Below are positions 27,999-36,642 of a DNA stretch of 64,000 bases, in pieces. A program made the translations under genes and the position numbers. Numbering within the stretch: position 1 is the stretch's first letter; each line of letters starts with the position of its first letter. The notes below the pieces were generated by a model. That model was not told the DNA's origin. It saw only the letters and a list, made by a program, of their open reading frames with translations, and did no database searches. The DNA lies in contig CAUQXC010000007.1 in NCBI GenBank assembly GCA_963522175.1, positions 1-64,000 of the forward strand, written 5' to 3'. Source of the stretch: CAKAHY01 sp963522175. Its GTDB lineage: Bacteria > Bacillota > Clostridia > Lachnospirales > Lachnospiraceae.

Positions 27999-29654
27999 AT
28001 GAATATACTTCTTATAAATGCAAGCCCTAAAGGCGATAAAAGCAACACCTTCAAGCTTTCAAAGGCCTTTTGTGACGGAATATGCGAGCAGACTTCGGCA
28101 AATACGGAAATTTTAGACCTCACAAAGCTTAATATAAAGGATTGCAGGGGCTGCTTCGTCTGCTGGAGGGATACTCCCGGTATCTGCTGTATAAAAGATG
28201 ATATGGGAGACTGTCTGGAAAAAATCAAAACAGCCGATATTATTGTCTGGAGCTTCCCTCTGTATTACTTCGGACTTCCTTCGAGAGTGAAGGCTTTCCT
28301 CGACAGGCAACTCCCCTTAAGCCTGCCTTTTATGAACAAAAATGCTCACGGCGGCTCCCATCCGCACAGATACGACGATTCACATCAAAAAAATGTGCTT
28401 ATATCCACCTGCGGTTTCTATACTACCGAAAACAACTATTCGGCGGTAACGACACAATTTGACAGGATTTTCGGCGAAAATAACTATACGAGTATATTTT
28501 GTGCACAGGGTGAACTTTTCAGAGTTGAGGAGCTTCGTTCATTGACGGAACCTTACCTTGAGCAGGTAAAAAAAGCAGGAAAAGAGTTTATTTCAGGAGG
28601 TATCAAGGAAGATACCGTAAATATCTTAAACACAGCCTTACTTCCCAGAGAAATATTTGAGCAAATGGCTGATGCAAGCTGGGGTATAGAACTCCCCGAG
28701 GAAACCTCCGACTCCGAAGTACAAAGCTTTAACACTCCTTTGGCAAAAGATGATGAAAGTCTCGTTTTCACAAAGCAAATGGCATGTCTTTACAACAAAA
28801 GTTCTTGGGACGGTAAGGACAAAATCTTGGAGCTTTTCTACACGGATATAGATAAACGTTATCAGATAATTCTCGGTAAGGACGGCTTTAAGGTTATTGA
28901 CGACAACTTCCTTAACTTTACGACAAAAATAGAAACTCCTTTTTCGGTATGGCAGCAAATAAGCAGGGGTGAAATAAGCGGAGAAGAGGCTCTTATGGAG
29001 CATAAGTACAGAGTAGACGGTGATTTTACATTTATGATGAACTGGGACAAATACTTCGGTATCGGCACGACACAAAATAAAAATGAAAAATCGGGAAATG
29101 ATGAAAAAACAAAAAAAAGCAATATGAACCTGCTTCTTTTCCCTTGGATAATCGCATGGACATTGATTTCCATAAACCCGACCGTAGGGGGCTTTATAAG
29201 TATTTTGGCATGCAGTATACTTCCTTTTATGTATTTAAAGTACAAGCCCGTGATTTTCGAATATATAAGTATAGTTATGATAAATCTTTTGAGTCTCCTG
29301 TCCGTTTTGGGATATGACACGACAATACTGGTTCCCCTGTCTTATTTATTGTTCGGAGTGCTTTGGTTCGTTACCCTCTTTCTGCGTGTTCCTTTAACCG
29401 CCTATTACTCGTTAAACGAATTTTCCGGGAAAAATCCTTTGGAAAACAAGCTTTTTCTAAGAACGAACCGCATTATTACGGGATATTTTGCCGTACTCTA
29501 TCTTCTTACACCCATATGGACATATTTTTTACTTACTTCAAGCTTCGGTGCATTTACAGGTGCCGTAAACTCGGTACTCCCTGCGGTGTTTGTCGCATTC
29601 ACAAATAAGTTCAAGGATTTTTATCCCAGGTACTATATGACAAAGAAAGCATAA
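27999..29654 (+). CDS. flavodoxin-like NAD(P)H oxidoreductase with SCP2-like and membrane domains
   Basis: This is a three-part protein. Residues 1-195 form an FMN-reductase/iron-sulfur-flavoprotein-like domain: INASPKGDKSNTFKL binds the FMN phosphate, and a Cys-rich loop reads CRGCFVCW...GICCIKDDM. Residues about 255-350 (YQIILGKDGFKVI...GEISGEEALMEHKYRVDGD) resemble an SCP2-like lipid-binding domain. Residues about 375-540 contain roughly five hydrophobic spans. A quinone or lipophilic redox substrate at the membrane is a reasonable inference. It is co-transcribed with the PadR regulator and followed by a strong terminator. The exact electron donor and acceptor are not identifiable. Confidence 0.82.
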   Translation: MNILLINASPKGDKSNTFKLSKAFCDGICEQTSANTEILDLTKLNIKDCRGCFVCWRDTPGICCIKDDMGDCLEKIKTADIIVWSFPLYYFGLPSRVKAFLDRQLPLSLPFMNKNAHGGSHPHRYDDSHQKNVLISTCGFYTTENNYSAVTTQFDRIFGENNYTSIFCAQGELFRVEELRSLTEPYLEQVKKAGKEFISGGIKEDTVNILNTALLPREIFEQMADASWGIELPEETSDSEVQSFNTPLAKDDESLVFTKQMACLYNKSSWDGKDKILELFYTDIDKRYQIILGKDGFKVIDDNFLNFTTKIETPFSVWQQISRGEISGEEALMEHKYRVDGDFTFMMNWDKYFGIGTTQNKNEKSGNDEKTKKSNMNLLLFPWIIAWTLISINPTVGGFISILACSILPFMYLKYKPVIFEYISIVMINLLSLLSVLGYDTTILVPLSYLLFGVLWFVTLFLRVPLTAYYSLNEFSGKNPLENKLFLRTNRIITGYFAVLYLLTPIWTYFLLTSSFGAFTGAVNSVLPAVFVAFTNKFKDFYPRYYMTKKA

Positions 29655-29686
29655 AAAATGTAGCAGCATTAAGCTGCTACTTTTTT
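29653..29686. terminator. bidirectional intrinsic terminator
   Basis: GTAGCAGC and GCTGCTAC (29660-29667 and 29673-29680) form a perfect 8-bp stem around the loop ATTAA. It is flanked by an A-run on the left and a T-run on the right. It serves both the PadR/flavodoxin operon and the converging CAP-protein gene, which ends at 29691. Confidence 0.9.
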
Positions 29687-29690
29687 AATA

Positions 29691-30473
29691 TTATCTCGGA
29701 GCTCCGAAAGCTTGTACCCAATAATAAAGCCCGTCTTTTTCGTATACACCCACACCTATCTCTTTAAATTCCGCATTTAAAATATTTTGTCTGTGTCCCG
29801 AACTGTTCATCCAGCCCTCCATAACACTTTGAGGTGAACCCTGTCCGTAAGCTATATTTTCTCCCGAACTTTTGTATACATATCCTTTCTCATCATATAA
29901 ATCAAAGCAGGAACTCCCGTCCGGACGATTATGACTGAACGAGGTAGGCAAATCGCTTGCTCTTATAAGCGCTATGTCCATAAGTACCTCGGACTTTCTT
30001 AAAGCAGCTAGCCCGTTCTTACTTCTTTCTTCATTAACCAGACGAATTACCTCGTCCGCAAGAGCGCTTTTCGATGAATTTCCTCCTTCTTTCCACTCTC
30101 CGTCGGCATTAACATAGTGTTTTCCGTCTATAATCGTATTTACGGAAAGTGCTCCTCCGTTTCCCGGATTTAGAAAATACCACTTATTATTTATATTCTG
30201 CCAGCCTACCAGCATATTTCCGTTTTTTTCATTCAGGAAATACCACTTTCCTCCGTCCAAAATCCAGCCCTTTTGCATTCTTGAACTCGTATCAAAGCGG
30301 TACCATGAGCCGTTGATAAGTTGCCATTCGTTATTATATACACGATTTGCGGCGTCTTTATAGTACCAGTTGTTATTTTCCTGAAACCATCCCGCATAGG
30401 CGGTAAGAGAATTTGCCGCAAAAATACCTGACATAAAAACACTCATAAGCAATACCTTAAAACCTTTTCTCAT
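29691..30473 (-). CDS. secreted CAP/SCP-domain protein with choline-binding-like wall repeats
   Basis: This exported protein has a signal peptide at residues 1-27 (cleavage near TAYAG). Four to five aromatic repeats of the glucan/choline-binding type follow at about 28-130 (GWFQENNNWYYKD, NGSWYRFDT, GGKWYFLNE, NNKWYFLNP). A CAP domain occupies about 138-260, with motifs LVNEERSKNGLAALRKS, SHNRPDG, SGENIAYG and GWMNSSGHRQNIL. The His and Glu positions expected of the CAP cavity are present. The repeats would hold it on wall polymers. Its activity is unknown, as for most bacterial CAP proteins. It follows comF by 21 bp. Confidence 0.93.
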   Translation of the reverse strand: MRKGFKVLLMSVFMSGIFAANSLTAYAGWFQENNNWYYKDAANRVYNNEWQLINGSWYRFDTSSRMQKGWILDGGKWYFLNEKNGNMLVGWQNINNKWYFLNPGNGGALSVNTIIDGKHYVNADGEWKEGGNSSKSALADEVIRLVNEERSKNGLAALRKSEVLMDIALIRASDLPTSFSHNRPDGSSCFDLYDEKGYVYKSSGENIAYGQGSPQSVMEGWMNSSGHRQNILNAEFKEIGVGVYEKDGLYYWVQAFGAPR

Positions 30474-30494
30474 CTTTCTTCTCCTAACCTTGTT

Positions 30495-31259
30495 TTATAC
30501 CTGCTCCACTATACAAATACTTGTATAATATACTTTTTTCACACCAAGCCCTTTTAAAGCGAGCGTGCAAGCTTCTATTGTAGAGCCGGTAGTATAAATA
30601 TCATCAACCAGCAGTACATTCTTTATTCCCATACCGCTAACATCCGCAGCTTTATCGCATACAAAAGCTTCCTTCAAATTTTCAAGCCTTTCCTTGGGTC
30701 CCAGTTCTTTCTGGGCTTTTGTATTTTTACATCTCAGCAAAATCTTTGTTTCCATTCTTATTCCCAGATAAACGGATAAATTTTTTGCCAGAACCTCAGC
30801 TTGATTGTATCCTCTTTGTCTCAGCCTGTAGCTATGAACGGGAATAGGCATAATGCAATCAATATCAAGGCTTTTTATCTTTTTTCCCCACTTTGTTTGT
30901 ATCATTTTTGCAAATACCTTCACGTAATCTCTCTTATTATTGTATTTTATATCATACATAATAGGAGCCGATACGCTGTCATAGCTAAGTAAGGGAAATC
31001 CGAATTCATAGCTTCTCGGATGCTCCATACAAGCCTTACAAAGCTCTTCATCCTCATTTTCGATATGTTTTCCGCACTTCATGCAATAGGGCTTTTTCAC
31101 AAGACCCAAGGTCTTTAAACAGGTATCGCAGATACCGTACTTGCCCTCGGCTATTTTATCACAGCACGGACAATGTGCCGGAAAAATACTTTCTTCAAGA
31201 CATTCAAAAACAGCCCTCAGTTTTTCTTTAAACTCCTTTATTATTTCCCCTCCATGCAA
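30495..31259 (-). CDS. comF: ComF family phosphoribosyltransferase-like protein
   Basis: Residues about 20-80 hold a zinc-ribbon-like set of Cys pairs (CPCC, CDTC, CMKC, CKAC). The phosphoribosyltransferase fold follows, with the PRPP motif VLLVDDIYTTGST near residues 215-227. ComF proteins support DNA uptake or recombination in competent bacteria. The start is uncertain: the frame can begin at TTG 31259, but the good GGAGGGG site lies just inside it, which would point to a rare start codon shortly downstream. The neighbour recD2 is a DNA helicase, so a shared role in DNA processing is plausible. Confidence 0.92.
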   Translation of the reverse strand: MHGGEIIKEFKEKLRAVFECLEESIFPAHCPCCDKIAEGKYGICDTCLKTLGLVKKPYCMKCGKHIENEDEELCKACMEHPRSYEFGFPLLSYDSVSAPIMYDIKYNNKRDYVKVFAKMIQTKWGKKIKSLDIDCIMPIPVHSYRLRQRGYNQAEVLAKNLSVYLGIRMETKILLRCKNTKAQKELGPKERLENLKEAFVCDKAADVSGMGIKNVLLVDDIYTTGSTIEACTLALKGLGVKKVYYTSICIVEQV

Positions 31260-31260
31260 T

Positions 31261-33489
31261 TTATTGAGCCAACTCCTTTATTCTGTCGTTCAAGCCCGAA
31301 AAGCGTTTCATCTCTAAAGTGTTTCCCACCATACTGTAGAAGGCTTCTCTTGAGCCGACCAAAACCACCATACTTTTTGCTCTCGTGACAGCCGTATATA
31401 TGAGATTTCTCGACATCAACATCCTCGGTCCCGTAAACATCGGTATGATTACCGCCGGATACTCACTTCCCTGTGATTTATGCACGGTTATGGCATAAGC
31501 AAGTTCAAGCTCGTTTGCATTTGCAAAGTCATACTCCACCAGCTTTCCGTCGTCATATTCAACGATAATTTTTTCCAAAAATTCATCTATATCCCTTACT
31601 ACGCCGACGTCACCGTTGTAAACTCCAAGTCCTGACGAAAGGGGTATGCCCCTTGCATCCTTTATATTCCACTCAAGCTGATAATTATTTTTAATTTGCA
31701 TGACCTTATCACCCGCTCTTAAAATCGTTTCTCCGAATTTTTTCTCGGCTTTTGACCTATCTGCGGGATTTAAGTATGACTGCAAAATTCCGTTAAGCCT
31801 TTCAACACCCAAAACTCCCTTTCTCATAGGTGTCATAACCTGTATTTCCTGAGCTCTACACTTAAGATAAGGAGGAAGCTTTTCTTTTATAAGCGTCAAA
31901 ACGGCGGATATGATTCTTTCCGAATCCGATCTTTCTATAAAAATGAAATCATCACTTTTTTTACTTAGGTCTATTTCTTCCTCATCTATCATTTTATGGG
32001 CATTTACAACTATATCACTGCAAAGTGCCTGCCTGTATATCCTGTTTAAAATAACCACATTGAAGCAATCCGAAGCGATAATATCCTTGAGGACATTTCC
32101 CGCCCCCACACTCGGAAGCTGGTTTGTATCTCCTACAAGAATAAGCCTTGTTCCTACACTTATAGCCTTAAGTAACGAATCCATAAGACTTAAGTCAACC
32201 ATGCTGACCTCATCTATAATGACAACATCCGCCTCCAGAGGATTGCTTTCATTTCTCTCAAACATAAGCGAATATCTCTCAACATCTCTGTCATCTTCCG
32301 GCATACCGTTGATTTCCAAAAGTCTGTGTATGGTCTTTGCCTCATGTCCCGTCGCTTCCGTCATCCTTTTTGCCGCCCTGCCCGTAGGTGCGGCAAGCGC
32401 AACATCCATATTTTTATCTTCAAAATATTTTATAATACTGTTTATAACCGTGGTTTTTCCCGTACCCGGTCCTCCCGTAATTATCAAAAGTCCCGAATAT
32501 ACAGCTTCAATAAGGGCTTTTCTTTGCAAATCGTCGAGCTCTATACCTATATTTCTTTCAACCTCCGCCACGGAAGCCTCAACTTTATCTATATCTTCAT
32601 TGGAGCGTACGTCAATGTCATGAAGCATCTTTGCAACATTTAGTTCCATATAATAAAAATGATTACTGTATAAGGCATTATAATCAGGTGTCCTTTTAAC
32701 AACGATTCTTTTTTCCATCTGCATATCAAGTATATGCTCGCTGATATCAGCCATATCAAGATCCAAGAGCGCCGCCGTATGTTTGAGTGCATCTTCCATA
32801 GGCAGAAAAACATGCCCGCTTAAGCTTGCATCATTTAATATATATACAAGTCCCGATTTTATCCTGAAGCTTGCATCCTTTTGTATGCCTACCTTCCTTG
32901 CTATCTCATCCGCAACCTTAAAACCTACCCCGGTAATATCGTCGGCCATTTTATAAGGGTTCTTAGTTATGATGGAGTACATTGCGGCACCGTATTCTTT
33001 ATAAATCTTGGCTGAGAGCTTCATACTGATGCCGTATTTTTGCAAAAATATCATAGCTTCGGACATATCTTTTTTTTCTGTAATCTGCTCTCCCACGCTC
33101 ATAGCCATAGCCTGACTTATGCCCTTAACCTCAGCCAGTCTTTCCGGTTCTTCCTCCAATATGCGCATAGTGTCTTTTTTGAACTTGGTGACTATTCTTT
33201 TTGCAAGACCCGCCCCTATGCCCTTAAAAGCGCCCGAGCCCAAATATTTTTCAATATCCTTTGTTTCTTCGGGTCTTTCTATACTGTATGAATTTACTAA
33301 AAGCTGCTCCCCGTAGCTGGGGTGCAGCTTAATATCACCTTCGGCACTTATATATTCGCCTTCATTTATATAGTTAAATGTTCCGACCAATGTCAAGTCC
33401 TTGCCGCCCAAATCCAAAACCAGTACAGTGTAGCCGTTATCCTCATTGCGGAATATAATTCTGTCAATGTATCCTTTTACATCTGTCAT
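31261..33489 (-). CDS. recD2: RecD2-type ATP-dependent DNA helicase
   Basis: This is a 5'-3' SF1B helicase used in DNA repair or recombination outside RecBCD. It has an N-terminal OB-like domain (GYIDRIIFRNEDNGYTV) and helix-hairpin-helix repeats (KGIGAGLAKRIV, VTGVGFKVADEIARKVG). Motor motifs are ITGGPGTGKTT (Walker A), VVIIDEVSMVD (Walker B), LVGDTNQLPSVGAG, and the C-terminal YAITVHKSQGSEYPAVI and LIYTAVTRAK. I place the start at ATG 33489, four bases after the mreB stop; an upstream in-frame start at 33525 lies inside mreB and contains the ribosome site. Final length is about 742 aa, normal for the family. Confidence 0.95.
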   Translation of the reverse strand: MTDVKGYIDRIIFRNEDNGYTVLVLDLGGKDLTLVGTFNYINEGEYISAEGDIKLHPSYGEQLLVNSYSIERPEETKDIEKYLGSGAFKGIGAGLAKRIVTKFKKDTMRILEEEPERLAEVKGISQAMAMSVGEQITEKKDMSEAMIFLQKYGISMKLSAKIYKEYGAAMYSIITKNPYKMADDITGVGFKVADEIARKVGIQKDASFRIKSGLVYILNDASLSGHVFLPMEDALKHTAALLDLDMADISEHILDMQMEKRIVVKRTPDYNALYSNHFYYMELNVAKMLHDIDVRSNEDIDKVEASVAEVERNIGIELDDLQRKALIEAVYSGLLIITGGPGTGKTTVINSIIKYFEDKNMDVALAAPTGRAAKRMTEATGHEAKTIHRLLEINGMPEDDRDVERYSLMFERNESNPLEADVVIIDEVSMVDLSLMDSLLKAISVGTRLILVGDTNQLPSVGAGNVLKDIIASDCFNVVILNRIYRQALCSDIVVNAHKMIDEEEIDLSKKSDDFIFIERSDSERIISAVLTLIKEKLPPYLKCRAQEIQVMTPMRKGVLGVERLNGILQSYLNPADRSKAEKKFGETILRAGDKVMQIKNNYQLEWNIKDARGIPLSSGLGVYNGDVGVVRDIDEFLEKIIVEYDDGKLVEYDFANANELELAYAITVHKSQGSEYPAVIIPMFTGPRMLMSRNLIYTAVTRAKSMVVLVGSREAFYSMVGNTLEMKRFSGLNDRIKELAQ

Positions 33490-33493
33490 TGAG

Positions 33494-34552
33494 CTACTGT
33501 TTTCTCCTCTCTTCTTCGTCGGCATGTCTGAACTCGATAAACCTTCCTGTTCCTATAGCCACAGCAGTAAGAGGTTCTTCCGCTATCGTTGTCTGAATAC
33601 CCGTTTTTTCTTCTATCAGGTTGTCGAGTCCCGAAAGTAAGGCACCGCCGCCCGTAAGCACGATACCTCTGTCGTATATATCGGCAGCAAGTTCCGGAGG
33701 GGTTCTCTCCAATACATAATGTACGGCATCCACTATCTGCATAGCAGGCTCCTGCAAAGCTTCCAACGTTTCATCACTTGTAACAACTATGGTCTTCGGC
33801 AAGCCGGTTACAAGGTTTCTTCCTCTGACCTCCATGGTAAGCTGCTCAGGTCTCCTGTACGCTCCGCCTATATTAATCTTTATTTCTTCGGCTGTTCTTT
33901 CACCTATCAAAAGGTTGTGTTTTTTTCTCATGTGCCTTACCAGAGCCTCATCAAAGTCATCTCCGGCAACCTTTATAGAGGTACTTACAACAGTTCCTCC
34001 GAGAGATATTACAGCTATGTCGGCAGTACCTCCACCGATATCAACTATCATGTTTCCGCAAGCCTTTGCAATATCTATACCCGCACCGATAGCCGCCGCA
34101 ACAGGCTCTTCTATTATGGAAACTTCTCTTGCACCCGCAGCATAGGTCGCATCTTCTACAGCTTTTCTCTCGACCTCGGTAGCACCGGAAGGTATACATA
34201 CCGCTATTCTCGGCTTTCTGAAGGTTCTTTTTCCCACGGCCTTATCAATGAAATAGCTTACCATCTTTTTAGTAACGGTGTAATCGCTGATAACACCCTT
34301 TCTTAAAGGTCTCACCGCAACAATATTACCCGGAGTTCTTCCTATCATGAGCCTCGCCTCTTCACCTATGGCAAGTATCTTATTTGTATCCTTATCTATC
34401 GCAACAACACTGGGCTCTTTTAAAACTACTCCTTTTCCTTTTATATAAACCAAGATACTGGCTGTACCGAGGTCTATACCTATATCATTGGAAACCAATC
34501 CAAACATTCCAAAAAACATTCTCACACCAAGTCCTTTTCTATTTTTATCCAA
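33494..34552 (-). CDS. mreB: rod shape-determining actin homologue MreB
   Basis: This cytoskeletal ATPase directs sidewall peptidoglycan synthesis at the membrane. It has phosphate-1 GIDLGTASILVY, connect-1 and phosphate-2 (VDIGGGTADIAVISL), and the adenosine motif GIVLTGGGALLSGLD. The amino-terminal MFFGMFG is a plausible membrane-binding helix; about eleven residues precede it from the ATG used here, so the true start may be the ATG at 34519. It heads mreB-recD2-comF-CAP in one direction. mreC and mreD are not next to it, so this may be a second MreB/Mbl-type copy. Confidence 0.94.
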   Translation of the reverse strand: MDKNRKGLGVRMFFGMFGLVSNDIGIDLGTASILVYIKGKGVVLKEPSVVAIDKDTNKILAIGEEARLMIGRTPGNIVAVRPLRKGVISDYTVTKKMVSYFIDKAVGKRTFRKPRIAVCIPSGATEVERKAVEDATYAAGAREVSIIEEPVAAAIGAGIDIAKACGNMIVDIGGGTADIAVISLGGTVVSTSIKVAGDDFDEALVRHMRKKHNLLIGERTAEEIKINIGGAYRRPEQLTMEVRGRNLVTGLPKTIVVTSDETLEALQEPAMQIVDAVHYVLERTPPELAADIYDRGIVLTGGGALLSGLDNLIEEKTGIQTTIAEEPLTAVAIGTGRFIEFRHADEEERRKQ

Positions 34553-34619
34553 TCTCTTATCTTTTTACAATTTTATAATACAAGTGTCGAGTGTTTTTGC
34601 ACCTACACATCTAACATAC

Positions 34620-34648
34620 ATTATATACAACACTTGCCTTAGAAACAA
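34620..34648 (-). promoter_or_regulatory. possible mreB promoter
   Basis: On the minus strand, TTGTTT (34643-34648) and TATAAT (34620-34625) are spaced by 17 bases, 68 bases before the mreB start. The -10 box is perfect and the -35 box weak. It lies just downstream of the small-RNA terminator, which fits independent expression. Confidence 0.45.
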
Positions 34649-34683
34649 TAGGTAAATGTTTTTTTATTTTTTACTTTCTTATA

Positions 34684-34836
34684 AAACAAAAAAACGGCAT
34701 CTTTCGGGATACCGTTTTCATAGTTTATATAAAGGGGGATTTTTTTAGGGGGGCTGGGTGAATATATCACCCAGTATGAGTATGAAAAAGCTTTGTAGTT
34801 TCAGTTGTCTGAAAACCACTGTTAACGTTTCCGTTA
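34684..34836 (-). ncRNA. candidate C-rich small regulatory RNA with intrinsic terminator
   Basis: On the minus strand a promoter is followed by about 150 bases that fold into separate hairpins. The first is GTTAACG / CGTTAAC closed by a GAAA tetraloop (34821-34838). The second is UUUCAG / CUGAAA, extended by a five-pair lower stem. The third is a perfect 8-bp stem CTGGGTGA / TCACCCAG (34754-34774). The terminator stem is 11 bp (34691-34718) followed by TTTGTTTTAT. Between hairpin three and the terminator are two unpaired C-runs, CCCCCC (34748-34753) and CCCCC (34734-34738), joined by an A-rich linker. No ORF is present. Exposed C-rich motifs are typical of Firmicute sRNAs such as RsaE that bind Shine-Dalgarno sequences. 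I cannot assign a known family. Confidence 0.65.
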
Positions 34837-34842
34837 ACAGTT

Positions 34843-34870
34843 ATTATAATACTGAATAATTGTGTCTTAA
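34843..34870 (-). promoter_or_regulatory. promoter of the candidate small RNA
   Basis: On the minus strand, TTAAGA (34865-34870), a 16-base spacer and a perfect TATAAT (34843-34848). Transcription would begin near 34836, at the first hairpin. Confidence 0.6.
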
Positions 34871-35179
34871 GTGTGGCAAAGCACTAAAAAAAATATAAAA
34901 TCAGAAAAATAAAGCCTAAATTTAACGCGCAAAGCCGCTCTATGATTGATTCTATATGTAATGCATTACACATATACCGCAGTAAAACATACTTTCCCTA
35001 ACCTACTTTTCTATCGCGCTCAGGTCTCTATGATGAAAAAACAGAATGTTCAAAGGTAGGGTAAATCGTTTTTTGTATCATATATAGCCATTATCGAAGC
35101 CCTAATTTGTTTTTAAAGGATTTTTATAGCCGAAATAGAGTCAAGGATAATTTATGAATATGGGGGTACTACTTCGAAG
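34871..35179. other. non-coding stretch with a 14-bp palindrome
   Basis: I see no gene in these 309 bases. The clearest element is a perfect 14-bp palindrome, TGTAATGCATTACA, at 34957-34970, flanked by TATA on both sides. It has the look of a dimeric repressor site. At its right end two exact copies of CTACTTCGAAG (35169-35179 and 35180-35190) run into the 3' end of the disrupted gene. Confidence 0.5.
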
Positions 35180-35416
35180 CTACTTCGAAGTCATTTCATA
35201 TGTCTGCTTAGGATCTGTCAATGCTCCATTTCTTTTAATAACATTTAATTCTATCAAATGTTTCAATCTAACACCAACCGTTCTGCCTGACCTTTCAACA
35301 AGCTCTGCAAGTTCCGATGTAGTTACCTTTTTATGGCTTGCCATGTATGTAAGTATTTTCCATTCCATATCATCTAAATTATTCCAAACAGCTTCCCCTA
35401 TACTGTCAGCGATTTT
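35180..35416 (-). pseudogene. detached winged-helix tail of the AlbA/RecG-like gene
   Basis: This in-frame continuation of the gene at 35417 is cut off by a single TGA. Reading through the stop gives K-I-A-D-S-I-G-E-A-V-W-N-N-L-D-D, then a 62-residue piece beginning MEWKILTYMASHKKVT. The piece is a winged-helix domain (TSELAELVERSGRTVGVRLKHL). This domain is the normal C-terminus of such proteins, so the tail is most likely not translated. It ends at a TAG inside an exact 11-bp tandem duplication. Confidence 0.75.
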
Positions 35417-36538
35417 TCACCTCTGTCTTATTGACCTTATTGCTATATTATTCTTCAGTATCAGCCTTACTGTCTGTTCCGGTTCCGAATATTCCGGTGG
35501 ATCAAGATAAAAATCTTTCATATCCGAGAAAATTCTTTTAACTCCTTCATTTAGCTCTCTTACCCATCCAAACTCAGTCAGAACACGTGCAATTCTTGGA
35601 TTCCTTGAATACCTCGTTATCTGAATGTTATCAATATTTACGATATTAGGTAATTTACCCGGGCTTCGTATCTCTAATCTGTCATCAAACATAGTAATCT
35701 TTATATAACTTCCTGACATACCATATTCACGATGAGTAACAGCATTTACAACTCCCTCTAACCAGCTAAACTCAGTGTATTCAGGAATATTCTGAAACAT
35801 TCCGGTATCTTGATTCAAAGCTGTGAATTCTCTGAGCTGCGTTGCAATAAACTCTCTTGCCTTATCAATAATACGTAAAATAGGGTACTCTATATTTACA
35901 TCCTTATTAATATTAATATTAGTTCCTACTTGTTCAGCATTACCGCCATATCTGACAAAACGAATCCTACAGTTTGGGTAGAACTGTTGTATGTTTTCTG
36001 CAAATAATAAAACTGCGGCATTTGTAAGGTATTCTGTCCCATTAAGTTTTTTCACAAATCCTCTTGCACGAAGCATCTGCATAGTACCAATGGTTTCAGC
36101 ACCAATTTTTTTCTTATAGCTGTCTATCAACTCCTTATCAAGGTCTTCGATTCCTGCATCCATATTACACTCATCTTCAAAGTGTCTTGTACTTTTGCTA
36201 TATTCAAGGTTTCTAAGGTCCTCACCTTTTAATTCCTTTACCCTGTCACCAATCCGCAAAAATGTAGAATCATTCTTTGTGCGTATAACTTGGTCTACAC
36301 TTGCCGAAATATGTAAAAGGAGAAGTCTGTCGTTTTGTCCGTGCTCATTGATAATATGCAGAAACTCCTCTTTATACTGAGGCATAGGTCTGCAAAAATC
36401 ATTAGGTGCTGATATCAAATCAGCTATATCCACAGGTCTTACTTTTGCTGATTTACAATCAAAATACTTATTTTCCGGTTCGGATATCAAATAATCGAGA
36501 GTTAGAATTGAGTTGATATTCGATTTTATTTGGCTCAT
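35417..36538 (-). CDS. AlbA/RecG-like ATP-binding regulator, probably a pseudogene
   Basis: The family (AlbA_2 plus HATPase_c_4, COG2865-like) comprises putative DNA-binding transcriptional regulators. The ATPase-like region EFSWLEGVVNAVTHREYG and RLEIRSPGKLPNIV is intact. Two lesions are visible. First, the N-terminal AlbA domain jumps from IADLISA directly to PNDFCRPMP, missing about 40 residues that relatives carry in between. Second, a lone TGA at 35417-35419 removes the C-terminal winged helix, which continues in frame. I use ATG 36538, preceded by a GGGGGG ribosome site, rather than the upstream in-frame start at 36571. The N-terminal deletion is inferred from remembered family sequence; the nonsense codon is seen directly. 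Confidence 0.75.
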   Translation of the reverse strand: MSQIKSNINSILTLDYLISEPENKYFDCKSAKVRPVDIADLISAPNDFCRPMPQYKEEFLHIINEHGQNDRLLLLHISASVDQVIRTKNDSTFLRIGDRVKELKGEDLRNLEYSKSTRHFEDECNMDAGIEDLDKELIDSYKKKIGAETIGTMQMLRARGFVKKLNGTEYLTNAAVLLFAENIQQFYPNCRIRFVRYGGNAEQVGTNININKDVNIEYPILRIIDKAREFIATQLREFTALNQDTGMFQNIPEYTEFSWLEGVVNAVTHREYGMSGSYIKITMFDDRLEIRSPGKLPNIVNIDNIQITRYSRNPRIARVLTEFGWVRELNEGVKRIFSDMKDFYLDPPEYSEPEQTVRLILKNNIAIRSIRQR

Positions 36539-36577
36539 TTTATACAAACCCCCCTTTTCTAAATCTTTCACTCAAAG

Positions 36578-36617
36578 AAAAAAGCCCTCCGAGGAAATCC
36601 CCGGAAGGCTTTTTTTA
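36578..36617 (-). terminator. tuf terminator
   Basis: A long imperfect stem (AAAAAAGCC / GGCTTTTTT plus TCCG / CGGA) lies about 25 bases after the tuf stop. It is followed on the minus strand by a T-run. It ends the rpsL-rpsG-fusA-tuf operon and is close to the start of the disrupted gene downstream. Confidence 0.85.
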
Positions 36618-36642
36618 CTATATTTCAGCTAATCAGCTAAGA

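Noticed and set aside
27887..28310. Minus-strand ORFs opposite the PadR and flavodoxin genes
   Set aside because: They overlap well-supported plus-strand genes and have no recognisable domain.
35417..35419. TGA as a recoded selenocysteine codon
   Set aside because: Relatives do not have Cys at this position as far as I recall, no SECIS-like hairpin follows, and the gene has another lesion. Nonsense mutation is simpler.
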